Source: Diprion similis (taxonomy: Eukaryota > Arthropoda > Insecta > Hymenoptera > Diprionidae). From it: DNA of 64,000 nucleotides. The DNA lies in assembly GCF_021155765.1 (NCBI RefSeq), contig NC_060105.1, positions 17,765,001 through 17,829,000 of the forward strand. The letters are read 5' to 3'. Every line of letters starts with the position of its first letter. Position 1 is the stretch's first letter. Position numbers and translations under genes: made by a program. Shown here piece after piece: positions 1 through 12,600 of this stretch. A model generated the notes under the pieces. That model was not told the DNA's origin. It made no database searches and saw only the letters and a list, made by a program, of their open reading frames with translations.

Positions 1-1240
1 AATAGGAGTTTTTTGCATCTGCAGTTTGAATGTAACCCTTATCTAATATTTTAGTAACAGACAATAAATTGAAAGGCATCTTTGGTGTGTGTAGTACATC
101 CTTTAGCTCAATTTTACACCAACGCTCACCGTCGAATGCTTCTAACTTAACATTCCCTATGCCTATCCCTTCAATTTGGGTTGCGTCACCGATCACGACC
201 ATTACAGGCTTTTCGAGTTTTACATAATCACTCATCCATTCCATATGAGACGTCATGTGCTGTGTCGCAGCACAGTCTTGGTACCATAAATCACTACAAT
301 TTGGTAAAGAATTTATGTGATTTACATTTGCAGCTGATAGGCTTATTGTTATAAATGCTCGTCTATCACTTTTACCTTTTGTGGACTCTTCTTTATCAGA
401 CTTTTCATTCTTTTCTTTGTTGTTCCAACAATCCTTTGCAAAATGACCCTTTTTCTTACAAATATTACAGCCATAGTTTTTCTTACAATAGTCTAAATAC
501 TTTTCACATGGCCTACCTCGACAATCTTTCTTTAAATGACCTGCCTTTCCACACTTGAAACATTCAATTTTCTGACTCGGCGGTTTATAATCTTTTCCTG
601 ACTGTTTTGATATAAGAGCGTTTCGAGAATTATGGCTTTCGCCTTTACTTTCATTTAGTCTGTCTTCTTCTAGACGCAAAAATTCAAAAAGTTTGTTTAG
701 ATTTTTGTCTGTACTACTCATGCAATCCCAAGAGGTTCTGAAATGATATAATCTAGGTGGCAACATATTCAGAATTCGCGATATAATCCACCCTTCCTTA
801 ATTTCTTCGCCTCCGGCTTTTAATCTGTCTGCATATTGCTGAATTTTCATGCAATTTTCAATTACGGATTTGCTCTCATTATATTTATAACTAAAGAATA
901 GCCTTTGTAAGTTTTCAATAGTAATATCTGACTTTTTCTCATATAGAGTTTCTAACTTTTCGAGCATCAGCCTCGCAGTCGTACAGTTACAGATTTTCTT
1001 TGCTATATCGCTACTTACATTTAAACCTATAAGTGTTTGAGCTTCAATGTCTTTCTTCATCCAGGCCTTGACGCTTGCTTCAGTATCTGGTCCCTGCGGT
1101 TTAACCTCAGCACCCGTTGCGACTTGAAAAAGATCCTTAGTCTTTAAGGTTAGGTTCAGCTTGAACCTCCATGACTCGTAGTTGACTTCTCCCTGACTGT
1201 CCTCTGCGAGATTTTCCAGTTGAGATCTGACTGTATCCAT
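1..1240 (-). CDS. Copia-type LTR retrotransposon Gag-Pol polyprotein, 5' part (continues past window edge)
   Basis: Seen: one reading frame starts at ATG 1240-1238 and stays open for 413 codons to the left edge with no stop. After an N-terminal MDTVRSQLENLAED, residues about 10-230 look like a Copia Gag (UBN2-type) domain. Two CCHC zinc knuckles follow, C-F-K-C-G-K-A-G-H-L-K-K-D-C and C-N-I-C-K-K-K-G-H-F-A-K-D-C. Next comes a protease-like segment, WYQDCAATQHMTSH, where the catalytic Asp sits in D-C-A-A-T rather than the usual D-S-G-A. Family knowledge: Gag packages element RNA and the aspartic protease cuts the polyprotein; integrase, RT and RNase H should lie beyond the edge. The intact frame with adjoining primer site and LTR suggests a fairly young insertion. 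The start is the first ATG after the primer site and keeps the whole Gag domain. Confidence 0.9.
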   Translation of the reverse strand, partial: MDTVRSQLENLAEDSQGEVNYESWRFKLNLTLKTKDLFQVATGAEVKPQGPDTEASVKAWMKKDIEAQTLIGLNVSSDIAKKICNCTTARLMLEKLETLYEKKSDITIENLQRLFFSYKYNESKSVIENCMKIQQYADRLKAGGEEIKEGWIISRILNMLPPRLYHFRTSWDCMSSTDKNLNKLFEFLRLEEDRLNESKGESHNSRNALISKQSGKDYKPPSQKIECFKCGKAGHLKKDCRGRPCEKYLDYCKKNYGCNICKKKGHFAKDCWNNKEKNEKSDKEESTKGKSDRRAFITISLSAANVNHINSLPNCSDLWYQDCAATQHMTSHMEWMSDYVKLEKPVMVVIGDATQIEGIGIGNVKLEAFDGERWCKIELKDVLHTPKMPFNLLSVTKILDKGYIQTADAKNSY

Positions 1241-1307
1241 GACTCGATTGTTTTCCAGACGTTTGTTATCCTCTTTTATTTCAGTTCATATGTATACCCT
1301 TGGTTAT

Positions 1308-1323
1308 GTCTGGGCCCATAACC
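1308..1323 (-). promoter_or_regulatory. Copia primer-binding site
   Basis: On the minus strand, GGTTATGGGCCCAGAC directly abuts the inner end of the predicted LTR. Copia elements typically prime reverse transcription from an internal fragment of initiator tRNA-Met, and this sequence matches that kind of primer site. Its position between LTR and Gag start is as expected. Confidence 0.8.
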
Positions 1324-1463
1324 TGTTGTAATATTTCCTTTTTTTTGGTTGGAAGTGGGTATACATATATTGAATTTCAGTCTGGTTTAAATCTCTTATT
1401 TATTTGAGTTATTGTTAATAAGAACTGAAGAGGATAACAAAAGTACAAAAGGGGCCTGCAACA
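1324..1463 (-). repeat. Copia 5' LTR, about 140 bp
   Basis: Bounded by TGTTG at 1324 and CAACA ending at 1463, the terminal inverted pentamers usual for Copia LTRs, and adjoining the primer site. The outer flank TTTAC (1464-1468) would be the target duplication, but its partner lies outside the window. The short length is inferred from these termini only, because the second LTR is not visible. Confidence 0.7.
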
Positions 1464-1955
1464 TTTACAATCAAACAAGGAAATGGTGGTTACATGTTGC
1501 ACGCGGTTTCACATGAGAATTGCTAGTTTGCAGTTTATTGTAGTTTACGTACCTTTCTTAGGAGTATTTATACTTGTATCGAAGCTTAACAATTTAACAT
1601 ACATTTAGGAATAATTTTACTGACGGATTTAGCAAGTACGTGCAGGATTATATTGGATACACTTTCTTTGAAAATTTCACCATACTTGCTAGCTGACTGA
1701 TTTCTGTTTCTTTGTACCGGAAGACGCAGCAGGAGCAGCTAGCGCCCTCAAGCCGCGTTTTCATTTTTCATTCAACTTAAGCTTGGTACTTATGTGCGAC
1801 ACTTAAAGTAATTAGGTATCTTAACACCCTGGCATTACTCCAATCTACGAATGAAATTATTTCTTACTTAAATTATTTCACGTTTACTCCAACGGCGCAC
1901 TTTTTACTTGCGAGCAAATACTCAGCGCAAAAGCTAAGTTATGGAAACATGATTA
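1464..1955. other. Intergenic, no gene seen
   Basis: AT-rich sequence between the Copia LTR and the small TTAA-flanked element. No convincing reading frame or RNA gene is visible. Confidence 0.5.
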
Positions 1956-2429
1956 TTAACCCTTCAATGCAGAAATTTTTACTTACATACGATTCACTTG
2001 AAATTCTTTATGCACACGCTTTTTGAGCACGCTGATTACAAATCTGAACTCGAAATTCGAAACTTCGAAAAGGCTGATTCAATATGGCGGAGAAACAAGA
2101 ACAATAAGAAGAAAATTGTGTAAAAGTTCTGTAAAATTTTTTGGTGTGTATTAAGTTTGTGTCAAAATTGGTATTCGGGTTTTTATTGTAGATTAGCAGA
2201 AAATGCTTTTTTACGTGGGAAAGAACAAATTTCGACCACTAGTTTACATGTGCTCTTTTTCCAATAAATAAACAAATAAATTTTGTATCTGTTTTTTGAC
2301 TTATAAATATCTCAGGGACCACGTGGAACCTAAAAACTATGCAATTGTTATCAAAAAAGTAGTTTAATAAATAAAACTGTACAAAAAAAAATGGGACGCT
2401 GGGCATCTCAGCGTGGATTGAAGGGTTAA
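1956..2429. mobile_element. Non-autonomous TTAA-flanked MITE (piggyBac-like)
   Basis: TTAA at 1956-1959 is followed by CCCTTCAATG, and the right end reads GATTGAAGGG then TTAA at 2426-2429. A TTAA duplication plus inverted ends starting CCC is the hallmark of piggyBac-type elements. The 474-bp span has no transposase frame, so it would be non-autonomous. The inner part (about 2080-2220) resembles sequence at about 49685-49830. Confidence 0.6.
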
Positions 2430-4068
2430 TAATGAAAACTATTTTCATATGAATATTAATCAGAAATCAATTGATCAGAAAAAATGCGAATAAAACAGAG
2501 CTCTGTATTTTTATAGATCATAAGACTTCGTTTTCAAACTGACCTAATTCTCGCTTGCCGATCATAAATTTCCACTTGCGAAAATCATTCGGTATAGATA
2601 TCGGCTGGCGATAAAGCATCGTTTTATGACAAATTTCCAAATCGGTATTAATCTATAGTTTATCAGGCTTTTTATTGTATTACTTGCGTTACTTATTACA
2701 AAGAATAGGGTAATTGTTATTGAAGAATTTTCAGAACGGAGTATCATCACGTTTTCTTTCTATTTTTCTACCTGACGAGACAAAAAATTTCTTCTGTTTC
2801 TACTGAAAAATCATGGTGGACAGGTTTCAAAGCTTTTTAGGAAAAAAGAAAATCGTAAATTCTAATTTATAATATTAGTTCAGAATTACTTTAGAAGAGA
2901 GCTACAAGTGAGGAAAAAGTCAAGTTTTTGTTAGTGTATAATTTAAAACTGCGATAAATCGAAATGTCCTTTATCTAATTCGCAGCTAAAAAGTTATTTT
3001 TAGCAGCGTTTCATCAAGTGTAAAATACAGTTCGATACAGCTGCAACAGTGTACTCAAAAAGAGTTAGCGAATATCTGAAATTGAATTACAACCGTAATG
3101 TCAACGGCGGCCATATTGTCGATTTTCCATAATTGAAAACATCTACACGGTACGAAATTTTTTGAAATCCTGTGTATTTTACGGCTTCTGTCAGAAGTGT
3201 GTAACTGACCTACGATTAAACTTCCATCCAATTTTATTTAGAAATAAAACTGTTTCCACAAAAAACTAGAAGCGAAATTGCGGCCAATTAAAAAGTGACT
3301 CCGATTCTCTATATACTGCACGTATCTGCAGCTTCGGGAGGAAAATCATGCCGCCTATGTTTTAGTTTATTTTTCTCATTCACTGGCCTCGTACGAAAGC
3401 ACCGAAGAGAGGCAAAATGTTTATACACGACGGTGTGCTTGGCCGGAAGCCAGAAAATACTGCGCGTGCATGTCTTCCGACGAAAATAGAACGTGGGCCA
3501 AAATCCCCCATGACTTCTTCGCTTGGCTTTATAGTACTGGGCAATAATCTCCTACGTCTTTAGGTATAGCTCAAAGACACAGCTCATTGGAACCAGGAAA
3601 CCTTGGCCAGCGCTTGAATCTTTGTGTCTTCGGCTCGCGTCGTTTGTGTTAGCTACGAATATTGTAAGCAGGTATTTTCGTACTTGCCACTCTGACGCAC
3701 GTGGATAAAATTCAATATTGCCTAAGCTACGAAAAAAGTAAACAAATATACAAATACAAATGAATATAAATAAGCCATTATGTTGATAATATAATATAAT
3801 ATAACAATGTTTAAAATAATGCAGAATAAAAATATTTTCCACTTCAATAAGGCCATATTAATATTTCAACTCAATTTAACTATAATAACGTCTGACTGCA
3901 GGCATTTTTTGGCGAGGGCAGCGTATACTAATATCGTGATGTCTACTTCGCTAAAAAAAAATCTAGAACCTTGTACTGACGACGTTTGCGGATTTATTTG
4001 ATTTGCGATAGTGGCACACATGGTAGAGTATTCCATAATAAGAATCCATGATGAGAATAACCGAAAAC

Positions 4069-4216
4069 AATCGATTTTAGGTTAAATCGATTATTTTTTC
4101 TGATTAATCGAGTATGAACAATTACTTTTCAAACTCGATTAATCGATTAATTAATTAATTTTGATCGAATTAATCGAGTTGTGTTTGATTATTTTTTTAG
4201 ATTCGATTAATCGATG
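4069..4216. repeat. Clustered ATTAATCGA palindromes
   Basis: The motif TCGATTAATCGA and close variants recur at least six times in about 150 bases, in both orientations, separated by AT-rich spacers. Probably a low-complexity or decayed repeat. No gene association is visible. Confidence 0.6.
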
Positions 4217-5670
4217 CATCAATTATTTTTAGCTTAGTCTCTTAAGTGGGCATCGCTCCATGAAAATGTAAATACCCACCTGCTAGGCTCATTGCAATCT
4301 CGATCGATAAAAAAGCTAGGGAAAAAAATTAGCTGTCGCAAAATCAACTTCCGTACGTGTACTCCTTGCAAAGAATATGTACGAAACAGGTGTGGATGAA
4401 AATAAAGTAATTTAGACTTTCTAAATAATCTATATTTCTCAATGGTTGATCCTAATTTTGTACGGATATATAGTATTATAATATCATATGAAAGGTAGTA
4501 GATGAATAAACTCATTTTTCTACCTTGTTTTATGCAATATATTTCTGTTTTCAGTAGTTGAAATAAGTAAAAACTCTAAAAATGGGAAAATGTTCAACAG
4601 TTGATATTACATATTCATTTGGCGTGTTGTACGTTATCGTTATATTTTCATTTAAAATAATCATCTTGGATATATTCACCTCAGCTTTCAACTACCGTTA
4701 TCTAGATGACAAATATAAGCTCCTTATCATCTAACAACATTAATTTTTTATGTCATTACTTCAAGATATGAAGGATAAACTCATTTATCTCGAGCAAATA
4801 TCCAAATGTAATTAAATTGCTTTAAATTCATAAACAATAAGTAAAATGAAATTTACGCAAGTGTGTTTCACATTCTAGATACATTTGTTGTGTATAAATA
4901 TACTTTACATTCGTTTAAGTTAGTCGTAATGGTTGTATATAAAAAAAAGTTGTTTGTAGATTCGTTGATTCACATATTATTGATACATATAGATTGATTC
5001 ATTATCATTATTTATATTATATCCCTACATATTCCCTTTTACCTGCGGATGAAATAGTAGGCATTTTACTCCTACGAAGTATTTCATTCCTACTATAATA
5101 ATCTTATTATAATTGATTAGTAATTAATAAATATGTATGCAATTATAGACAATGTCAATATTGGACATTATTCTTCGTTGCTGCATGTAGCTGTATACGG
5201 ATTTTTCCAAACGAAGTGTAGAGAATGCAGCGCGTAACGCAGGGAAATCAGTCATGAAAAACATTCTCAGTCACACATTCGTGACAATAGTTAAACACTT
5301 CGTTTGTCGTGCACCGTACAATGGAATTCATATTTAGCAATAGTAATGGAAATGCAAGAATGAAATGTAGAATTTCTCTTATAGATAAATACCTAATTAA
5401 CAATAATTTATATATTCATTTATCATTATGTTATTCAAGTCTTGGCTTTTGGTGTTTTCTGGTAAATAATTTACTATGATATAGCGATAATAGACATGAG
5501 GATTTAGCCTTCACGTTATATTTGAGCTGACTGGTATTTAAAAATTTATCTATGAAAAATGTAAAAACTTATTCAAGTAGCTAATAAACTTGACATGAAA
5601 ATATTGTAAACTTCATAGATCATATTGCAAGTTACAATTTTGCAGATGCCATTGTATAATAAAACTAAGA

Positions 5671-5718
5671 ATAATAATAATAATAATAATAACAACAATA
5701 ACAATAATAATAACGACG
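5671..5718 (+). repeat. AAT/AAC microsatellite
   Basis: About 48 bases of imperfect ATA/ACA trinucleotide repeat in intergenic DNA. Confidence 0.9.
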
Positions 5719-6676
5719 ATATGTGGATGATACAAAACGCCTCAATAATTCGTTTTCAAATTGATCAACAATGATAGAAATTATTTCTTCAAATTATATT
5801 TTAATAATCTGGTATATAAATGTTCATGAAATAGAGACATGATAATTCTTCAACTTTACAGACAAATGAGTTTAGTGTTCGGGACCATGAGGTAATTAGT
5901 GGAAAATTTCGTCGGTGATGGTCAGTGAAATTCTTTATCTTATTTGAATACAATTTCTAAACAATAATCGTAGTGGGTATATGTTTAAAATAAAAGCAAA
6001 TTGTACTGTTTTAAATTGACTTTAATGAAACAGATTTCTGACTCTGAGATTCGTACAAATTCTGGACTTCATCAATTTCATTTGTGATTCCACTTTCAAT
6101 GCAGACGAATTTCAGACAGAGACGGATTTATTTCAGATTAATTTCGTACTTATTTCGTACGACTTCGAATGCGAATTAAATCGTATAAATTGTCTGTCCG
6201 AAATCTATCCGGAATTTCTGGCAGGGAATTATTTCAAAGTGTTTGATATCTTAATATCGAACAAAATCTATATTAATGATACGTAGAACTTTAAAAGAAT
6301 TGTTTATAAAACTTGTAAAAGTGGATCTGACCTAACAATTGGCCCACGCCTTGCGCACCGTGATTATTGTTTAGAAATTTATATTCATTTCGTAACATTT
6401 TCTGTAGATTAAAGATGGGCGGCCAGGCCCGACTGAAACGTCGAATGAAATAAAGAATTCCACTGACTGTCACCGACGAAATTTTTAAATATTTGCATAC
6501 AAAGTTTCAGTACATTCTGCTTTGAAATTCTGATCAATAACACCTTTAATATTTTTAGACGAAAACAATTGATTCGCAATTGCTCTATATTGACTTCGTG
6601 TTTTTCATTATTATTAATATCATAATCCTTATCTATAAATAAATATATAATTGGGCTAAACCGAGGATCAATTAAA

Positions 6677-9600
6677 CTAAAGATCCTTCTCAACTTCTGG
6701 CCGATCCATAGCTTCCTGAGCATGTTGCAGACCTGCGCAATAATGTAGGAGTAAAACACTCAGCGCTTGGACTCTCGAATCGCTTTGGGCGATCAATTTG
6801 GCACTGCCCGCTTCTCCGCTATGAGATAATTTCAGCCTAGAGGTAGTTTCGACATCGAGTGCTGTCTTCAACTTGCTCATCTGTGTGAGATAAAGACCAA
6901 GAACAATGACTTGCGAATTGTCAAAGTGATTAATCATCACGAACAGCTTGTGCACATAATTATCGTAAACAATTACCATGGAATTGATTTTGTCAACTCG
7001 TTCTTCAGGCTCCAGATATGCATAGAGACATTTCCCCGTATCTTTCGCTCGGGACATCAAGCCGTCATCCAGGTCTCCGCTCAAAAGTGGCCCTACTATC
7101 GACGGGTCCGCTCCTTCCAATAAATTGGTGCTTATTCCCAGTCCACCAACAACAGAACTCTGCGTATTTGTGTGAATTAGATCAACTTACAGAAATGATA
7201 CAAGCCGGGGTAGTAGGTAATCATTAATTATTAATCGTCAAGCAACAGTAAAGAAAATATATTACTACACGATTTATTACTGCCAGCATTAGTACTGTGG
7301 ATTTTTGCCACGAACGCAACTCAAATATGCATTTCTCATCAATTTCAGATTATTCAGATAAACTTTTGGTTTTTTAGTCTTCATTTTCATTGAACAAGAA
7401 GACAAACCAACTACAGTAACATGCATAAAACAGTTTCGAGTTCGCTTCCAAGATGACCTAAAACGTTTTATTAAATTAATTTTCTAAAAGCGAAGCAGAT
7501 CGAAGTAAAGCGTTAAGGTAAAAGTTTACTTATTTTACAAACTGTAAAAACTACTTGGAATATATCACAGGGTACAATAATACATTATTATAAGCGGCAT
7601 TCTTAAAAGTTTCTGGACAACTTTTAACAACTGCGAACTAAAGTTCATTCATTATTGTTTTGAAAGGCAAGTTTAATTGAGTTGATAAGCGGTGCTGGCC
7701 TTAGGAAGAAATGTGAGTTCCGTTCTACCTTGCGAGACGAGCATGGGCTGGGTGGGAGGCTTCTGGAGGCAAGTCCGCTGCCAGAAATCGGCGGTGCCAG
7801 GCAAGTCGCACTTCCAGCTCTCTTCAGACCAAACAGCGTATTCGCTATACTGGCCTTCACGCCCATCATCCCCGCGCCCTGATTTTGTTATTACCGCATT
7901 CAACTTTTCAACTGTATTTTAACCGTTCTACATGCTAGCTGCTACCAGGTATAACTCATAAAATTGAATTTTAGCACTTCAAAAGATGTAAATCAGTATT
8001 CATCTGTACACACACAGTAGGGTGGTCCATAAAAAGGTTATTTTTGTATTTCGACTGTCTTACCCCTCAAATCGACTTCAAAGATCAAATTCAAAAAGAA
8101 TTCCATCATTTTTTCAGATTTTTATCTCAACTTTAACCCGCGCCACCAGAGGGTTGATTTCCGCAATTAACCCTTTTCAAGGGAACAGTAAATCTACCTA
8201 ACGGATTTTGATGAAATTTGATATAAGGGGGTTTCTTGGGTCGTCGATTACGAGTCTGGACTCGAAACTTCGAAACTCAAAATAGCGGATCCAATACGGC
8301 GAAATCAAGTGACTTTTGGGATGTTTGTCCGAAGAAATGTCACCTTTCAGAATTATTAAACTTGAGTTTTAGATATTATATCAGTAACACGTCGAATAAA
8401 TGAATAGGTTGATAAATAAAGTTTAATATTCGATTATTGAAAAATGACTAGATAATTATTGATTTGGTCGCACTTTTACTACAATTATAAGTTTAAAAAT
8501 CATGTAAGAATGGATTTTTGTTACATATCTAATACCTGAACTTGGTCCTCACACGTGGTGAATGATATCTCGGGTCCGCCGTCTCCCGCAGCGATATTAG
8601 ACTCGTTTTCATCCGCCTCGAAAGCCAAAGTTGTGAGACTATCAGCACCGCAAACTCCAGAAGTCTGGCACCTTGTTTCACATTTCTTGTGACAAACCAA
8701 TCCACAATCCCGACACTGAACAGCGTCTTTAAGCCAGATCTGAACAAAAAATACCAGAAAATATGATTTTTAGACTATTCTGCCTGCGGAAAATAAGCCT
8801 GCGAACAGAACTGTTACCTTTTTAGAACAAAAGTCGCAGTGTGTCGCTCTGTGGAAATGTGTTCTTATGAAATCGTGCAATTTTTTGTCCCCGCTTTCGA
8901 CGTTTATCATTTGAGGGGTTCTTGCTGTCTCAGGATTTTCCTTTCTGCCTGCCTCGCTGCCGTTCAATTGATTCTGACCTTGGGTGACGTTCCATGTAAA
9001 AGACAGTAATACATCTCCGTAGCAGAGCGTCGGATCAAATCCAGAATAACCTTGCAATTTCAGGTTCGACGTCATTGTAGAACCTGTTTGTAAAATGTTT
9101 ATTTCAATTGGTAACCAAAAATTCATTTATATAAACACATTATCAAATATCTGTGCGGTAGACAATATATTACGATTCTTATAATACGAAATTCGTTGGT
9201 TTTTCACCTCCGACTATTTTTGCTAGGTTTTTTGGGTCACTGAAAACGAATACAACGTCAGACTTCAAAAATTTGTAATGCAGATCCATTATAATGGTTC
9301 ATAATAACAAAATCCTAATTTTCATGTACATAATATGGTATCCGAGAGCTTTAGAATCGTTAATCATGAATCTGAATTTGTAGTTCGAAATTCAAATCGG
9401 ATATTATTCTTTTTTTTTTCTCTATGAAATCGGAACCTGCAGTATGAAAACGGGAAGTTCGAGAGCTGTTTCATGGCCAGTCCAAAGTCGCTTGTTTCTA
9501 AATTCTTGGTGTCGCACAATGGAGGATTCCATTATCTGGTATTCTAAAGTCACATTAAGCAGAGTTTCAAAATTATTGCGACTTAATTGACTTTAGCGAT

Positions 9601-12600
9601 AGCCAGCAGAAGAGATAGTGATTAGCGTAGGATAAAGATGATATCATTTATCGAAATTTGTCCAAATTTGCTGCAAATATTGTACCGTTAGCCGATTTTG
9701 GCATAAACTAATTATGTTTGAAATACTCTATTTGTAGAGAGTGCATAGCAAATTTCAAAAAGTTATGCTGAACAATGTTGTTTCTAGTTTGTGACAACCG
9801 TTTTTATTTTTTTCTGATAACGTTAATGAATCAAATAATTTGATATAATTTATCATAATTTGTTATGTGCATAACTCGAGAACTACTAGACCGATCGATT
9901 CCAAAATCTAATCAGTTCTGAGTTGAGAAAAGCCGTGGCGATTGAGGCAATAATCATAAAAATCCGTGGGTCAATTTTCGAGATATTAGGATTTCGAATT
10001 TTTGGTGAATTTTGTTACATGCATAACTCGAAAACTGTTGAACCGAATGTGTCAAAAATCTAATCAGTTCTGAGTTAAAGAGAGCCACCTCGATTCAGCC
10101 CAAATGAAGATATCGTCGGACGAAAAATTGACTACAGATACACAGCGAGTGTTCATATGAAAATGTTTGAAGTCGATTCTTTAGATTTCAAAACATCAAG
10201 GTCAGTCGAGATCTAGCGAAAATTTAATCTAATGAGTGAGAATCTAGTGAGTTGATACAATATTCGATCAAAATACGCAGGTCGTTGTAAAAAATCGTTT
10301 TTCAAGCATTGTCTGCCAAACACATCAATATTAAAAGACTAGTAGATACGATCATTAAATTCTAATATTAAAATGCTGTATGACGAACCAGTATCCGGTG
10401 GAAGTAGAGCATAACATTTGAGATAGTGACCGATCGTAGACATAGAGCACTGCGCCAGTATCAGTTTAACGGGAGCATTGATGTACCCCAAGAGAAGTGG
10501 AGGATTATCTCCGCCTTTTACTCTAGCCCAAACTCCCAGGTTCAAATACTGAAGGTCAGAATCAATTTGAAAGTTATGCGTTTCCTCAAAAGATATTAGC
10601 GACGCAACGCTTTTCTCCTTTGTCGTGTAATACAAATCAGTCATGCTTTGAACGCTGCCATCGTCAGTCGAGTAAATTTGGCTGATGTTTGTGATCAAAG
10701 ATTGATTGGAAATGGTGGAAATCGTAGAAATTCTGCGAGATGGTGATTCGGGACACGAGGGGGTCTGTGGTGTATCCTCGCTGCTGTGCGTCGTGCTTTC
10801 TTTCCTTGTAGATAGTTTGCTGGCATCGCCCAAGTCCAACATCTCAAAGTCAGTTTCTTTTAATTCAGAGAATTTGATCGGGGTATCAAATTTCGTGTTT
10901 TTCGAATCCGAGGTGCTTTTCTCGCTAGCTGTTAATTCGGTTTTCGATACATCATTCTTGCTGACCTTCTTCTCAATGCCAACCTTATCGAACGTTGTTT
11001 TATCGGGTTCTGATTTCACGGAACCTTGTCTTTCCATCTCTGCTTTAGCATATTTTCTCTCCACCCTGATAATGAACCTTCGTTGCGCAGCGCCTTTGAC
11101 GAGTTTCGCAACCTGGTTCATATTCAACACTTTCTTTCCATCCACAGCGATCAATATGTCGCCTCGCCGCATTTCACCAATTGCTGCTGGACTGCCCGCC
11201 ACGATAGTTTCTACTATAACGCAGTTGATTCCAATTTCAGGTATGACGTCCTGCCTGAATACGACGCCGAGTTGCTGATGCGGAGTCTTACTGATTATCA
11301 AATCTAAGATCATGTACGCTACTCCGCTGTACTGTGTCAAGCAAACCCAGGGCGTCGCGTCAACGCTCATTGTGCAGTAAATTTCAATTTGATCCATTTC
11401 ATCTGTATTAAATGAATTGGGGCTCATGTTTAATCGACTCACTTCTAGAAGCGTCACTTCCAGGTTTCCCGGACTCAGCTTTCGGTTTGAATCCTGGGGA
11501 AAGAGTGGCACAAATTGTATTAAGGATGAACGAACCATATTGCTTTAATTAAAAGTTAGGAAGAGAGAAAAAACCTTTAAAAAAACTTTCAGCAGCGTTA
11601 CTCGTTAACGGTAATAATCACCTACCGCATTCTCAAGGAATTAACAATCTAAGTGTGAAAGGAAAAGGATACATACGTTCATTTTTGAACCCTTTCTTAC
11701 AGACCCAGTACATTTTTTTTCCTTTTCCTAATTTTTAACGTACAAACTTTACTTTTCTAAAGAATAATAGCTGTTCGAAATAGAAAATGTTCCCAATAGG
11801 GGGTAATTACTTCGATCAAATCAACATCCTCGTCATTGAGCCTGCGAAAGAAAGGCTTGTATCGCATCTTGTATCTGGGAAGGGTGTGTTTTTTACGAAT
11901 TGCTCTCCGTATCTGGCCGGTGATCAGCGATATAATTTGCGGTTGTAACTGGCGTCCCTGAAACTGCGACTGTACGTCAAATTCCAGAATTGGTTCAGAG
12001 TAGAAGCTGAGAGACCAATGGGTGTAGGGGACACGCGTAAACTGTAGTCGAGCTCTTCCCGTTACTCGTTTCACTGAAATTGCAGGATATTCCATATTTT
12101 TTGAATGAAATAAAAATTAAAAAGAATACAAAATTGTTATAGGAAATAAAATTTTCTTATCCGAGGCATTCCACGTGTAATCGACCTGACGGAAATTCTA
12201 ACCGTTTCAAAACCGATTCAAACTTTATGAAACGTTTTTGGCAGCTGATAAGAGTATGTTTACTTATTCGTTGATTTTTATTCGAAGACGTTTAAATCGT
12301 AAAACGATAAGGTTAATCGTAAGATGTAAAAATCGATAATGAGCGCGTTGTAATAGAGTATACACATAAACAGAAAAGTTTGGTACAAAAAAGGTCAGTT
12401 TTAAGCGAATGAAATTGAATGAAAGCGAATAAGAATCGAATGAAAAACACATTAACCAATTCCGGTCCCATAACGAAACTTACCCATGAATCTTTACACT
12501 AGCAGAGGAGTATTCTCTGAGATGTTGAGTGCATAAAAACGGTTTGCGAAAAATCTAAAAAACTGATTATTTCAACTTTTGGGGGCCACCATGTTTTCTT

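Larger units (their letters stand above)
2430..6676. other. Intergenic stretch with simple repeats
   Basis: Over 4 kb of AT-rich sequence without a supported gene. It holds a palindrome-rich patch at 4069-4216 and an AAT/AAC microsatellite at 5671-5718. Short open frames here show no recognisable domain and no splice context. Its right end adjoins the PDZD8 stop codon and should include that gene's 3' UTR. Confidence 0.5.

Noticed and set aside
10706-11278. 190-residue open frame on the plus strand
   Set aside because: Lies antisense to the PDZ-domain exon of PDZD8; composition reflects the complementary strand of real coding DNA.
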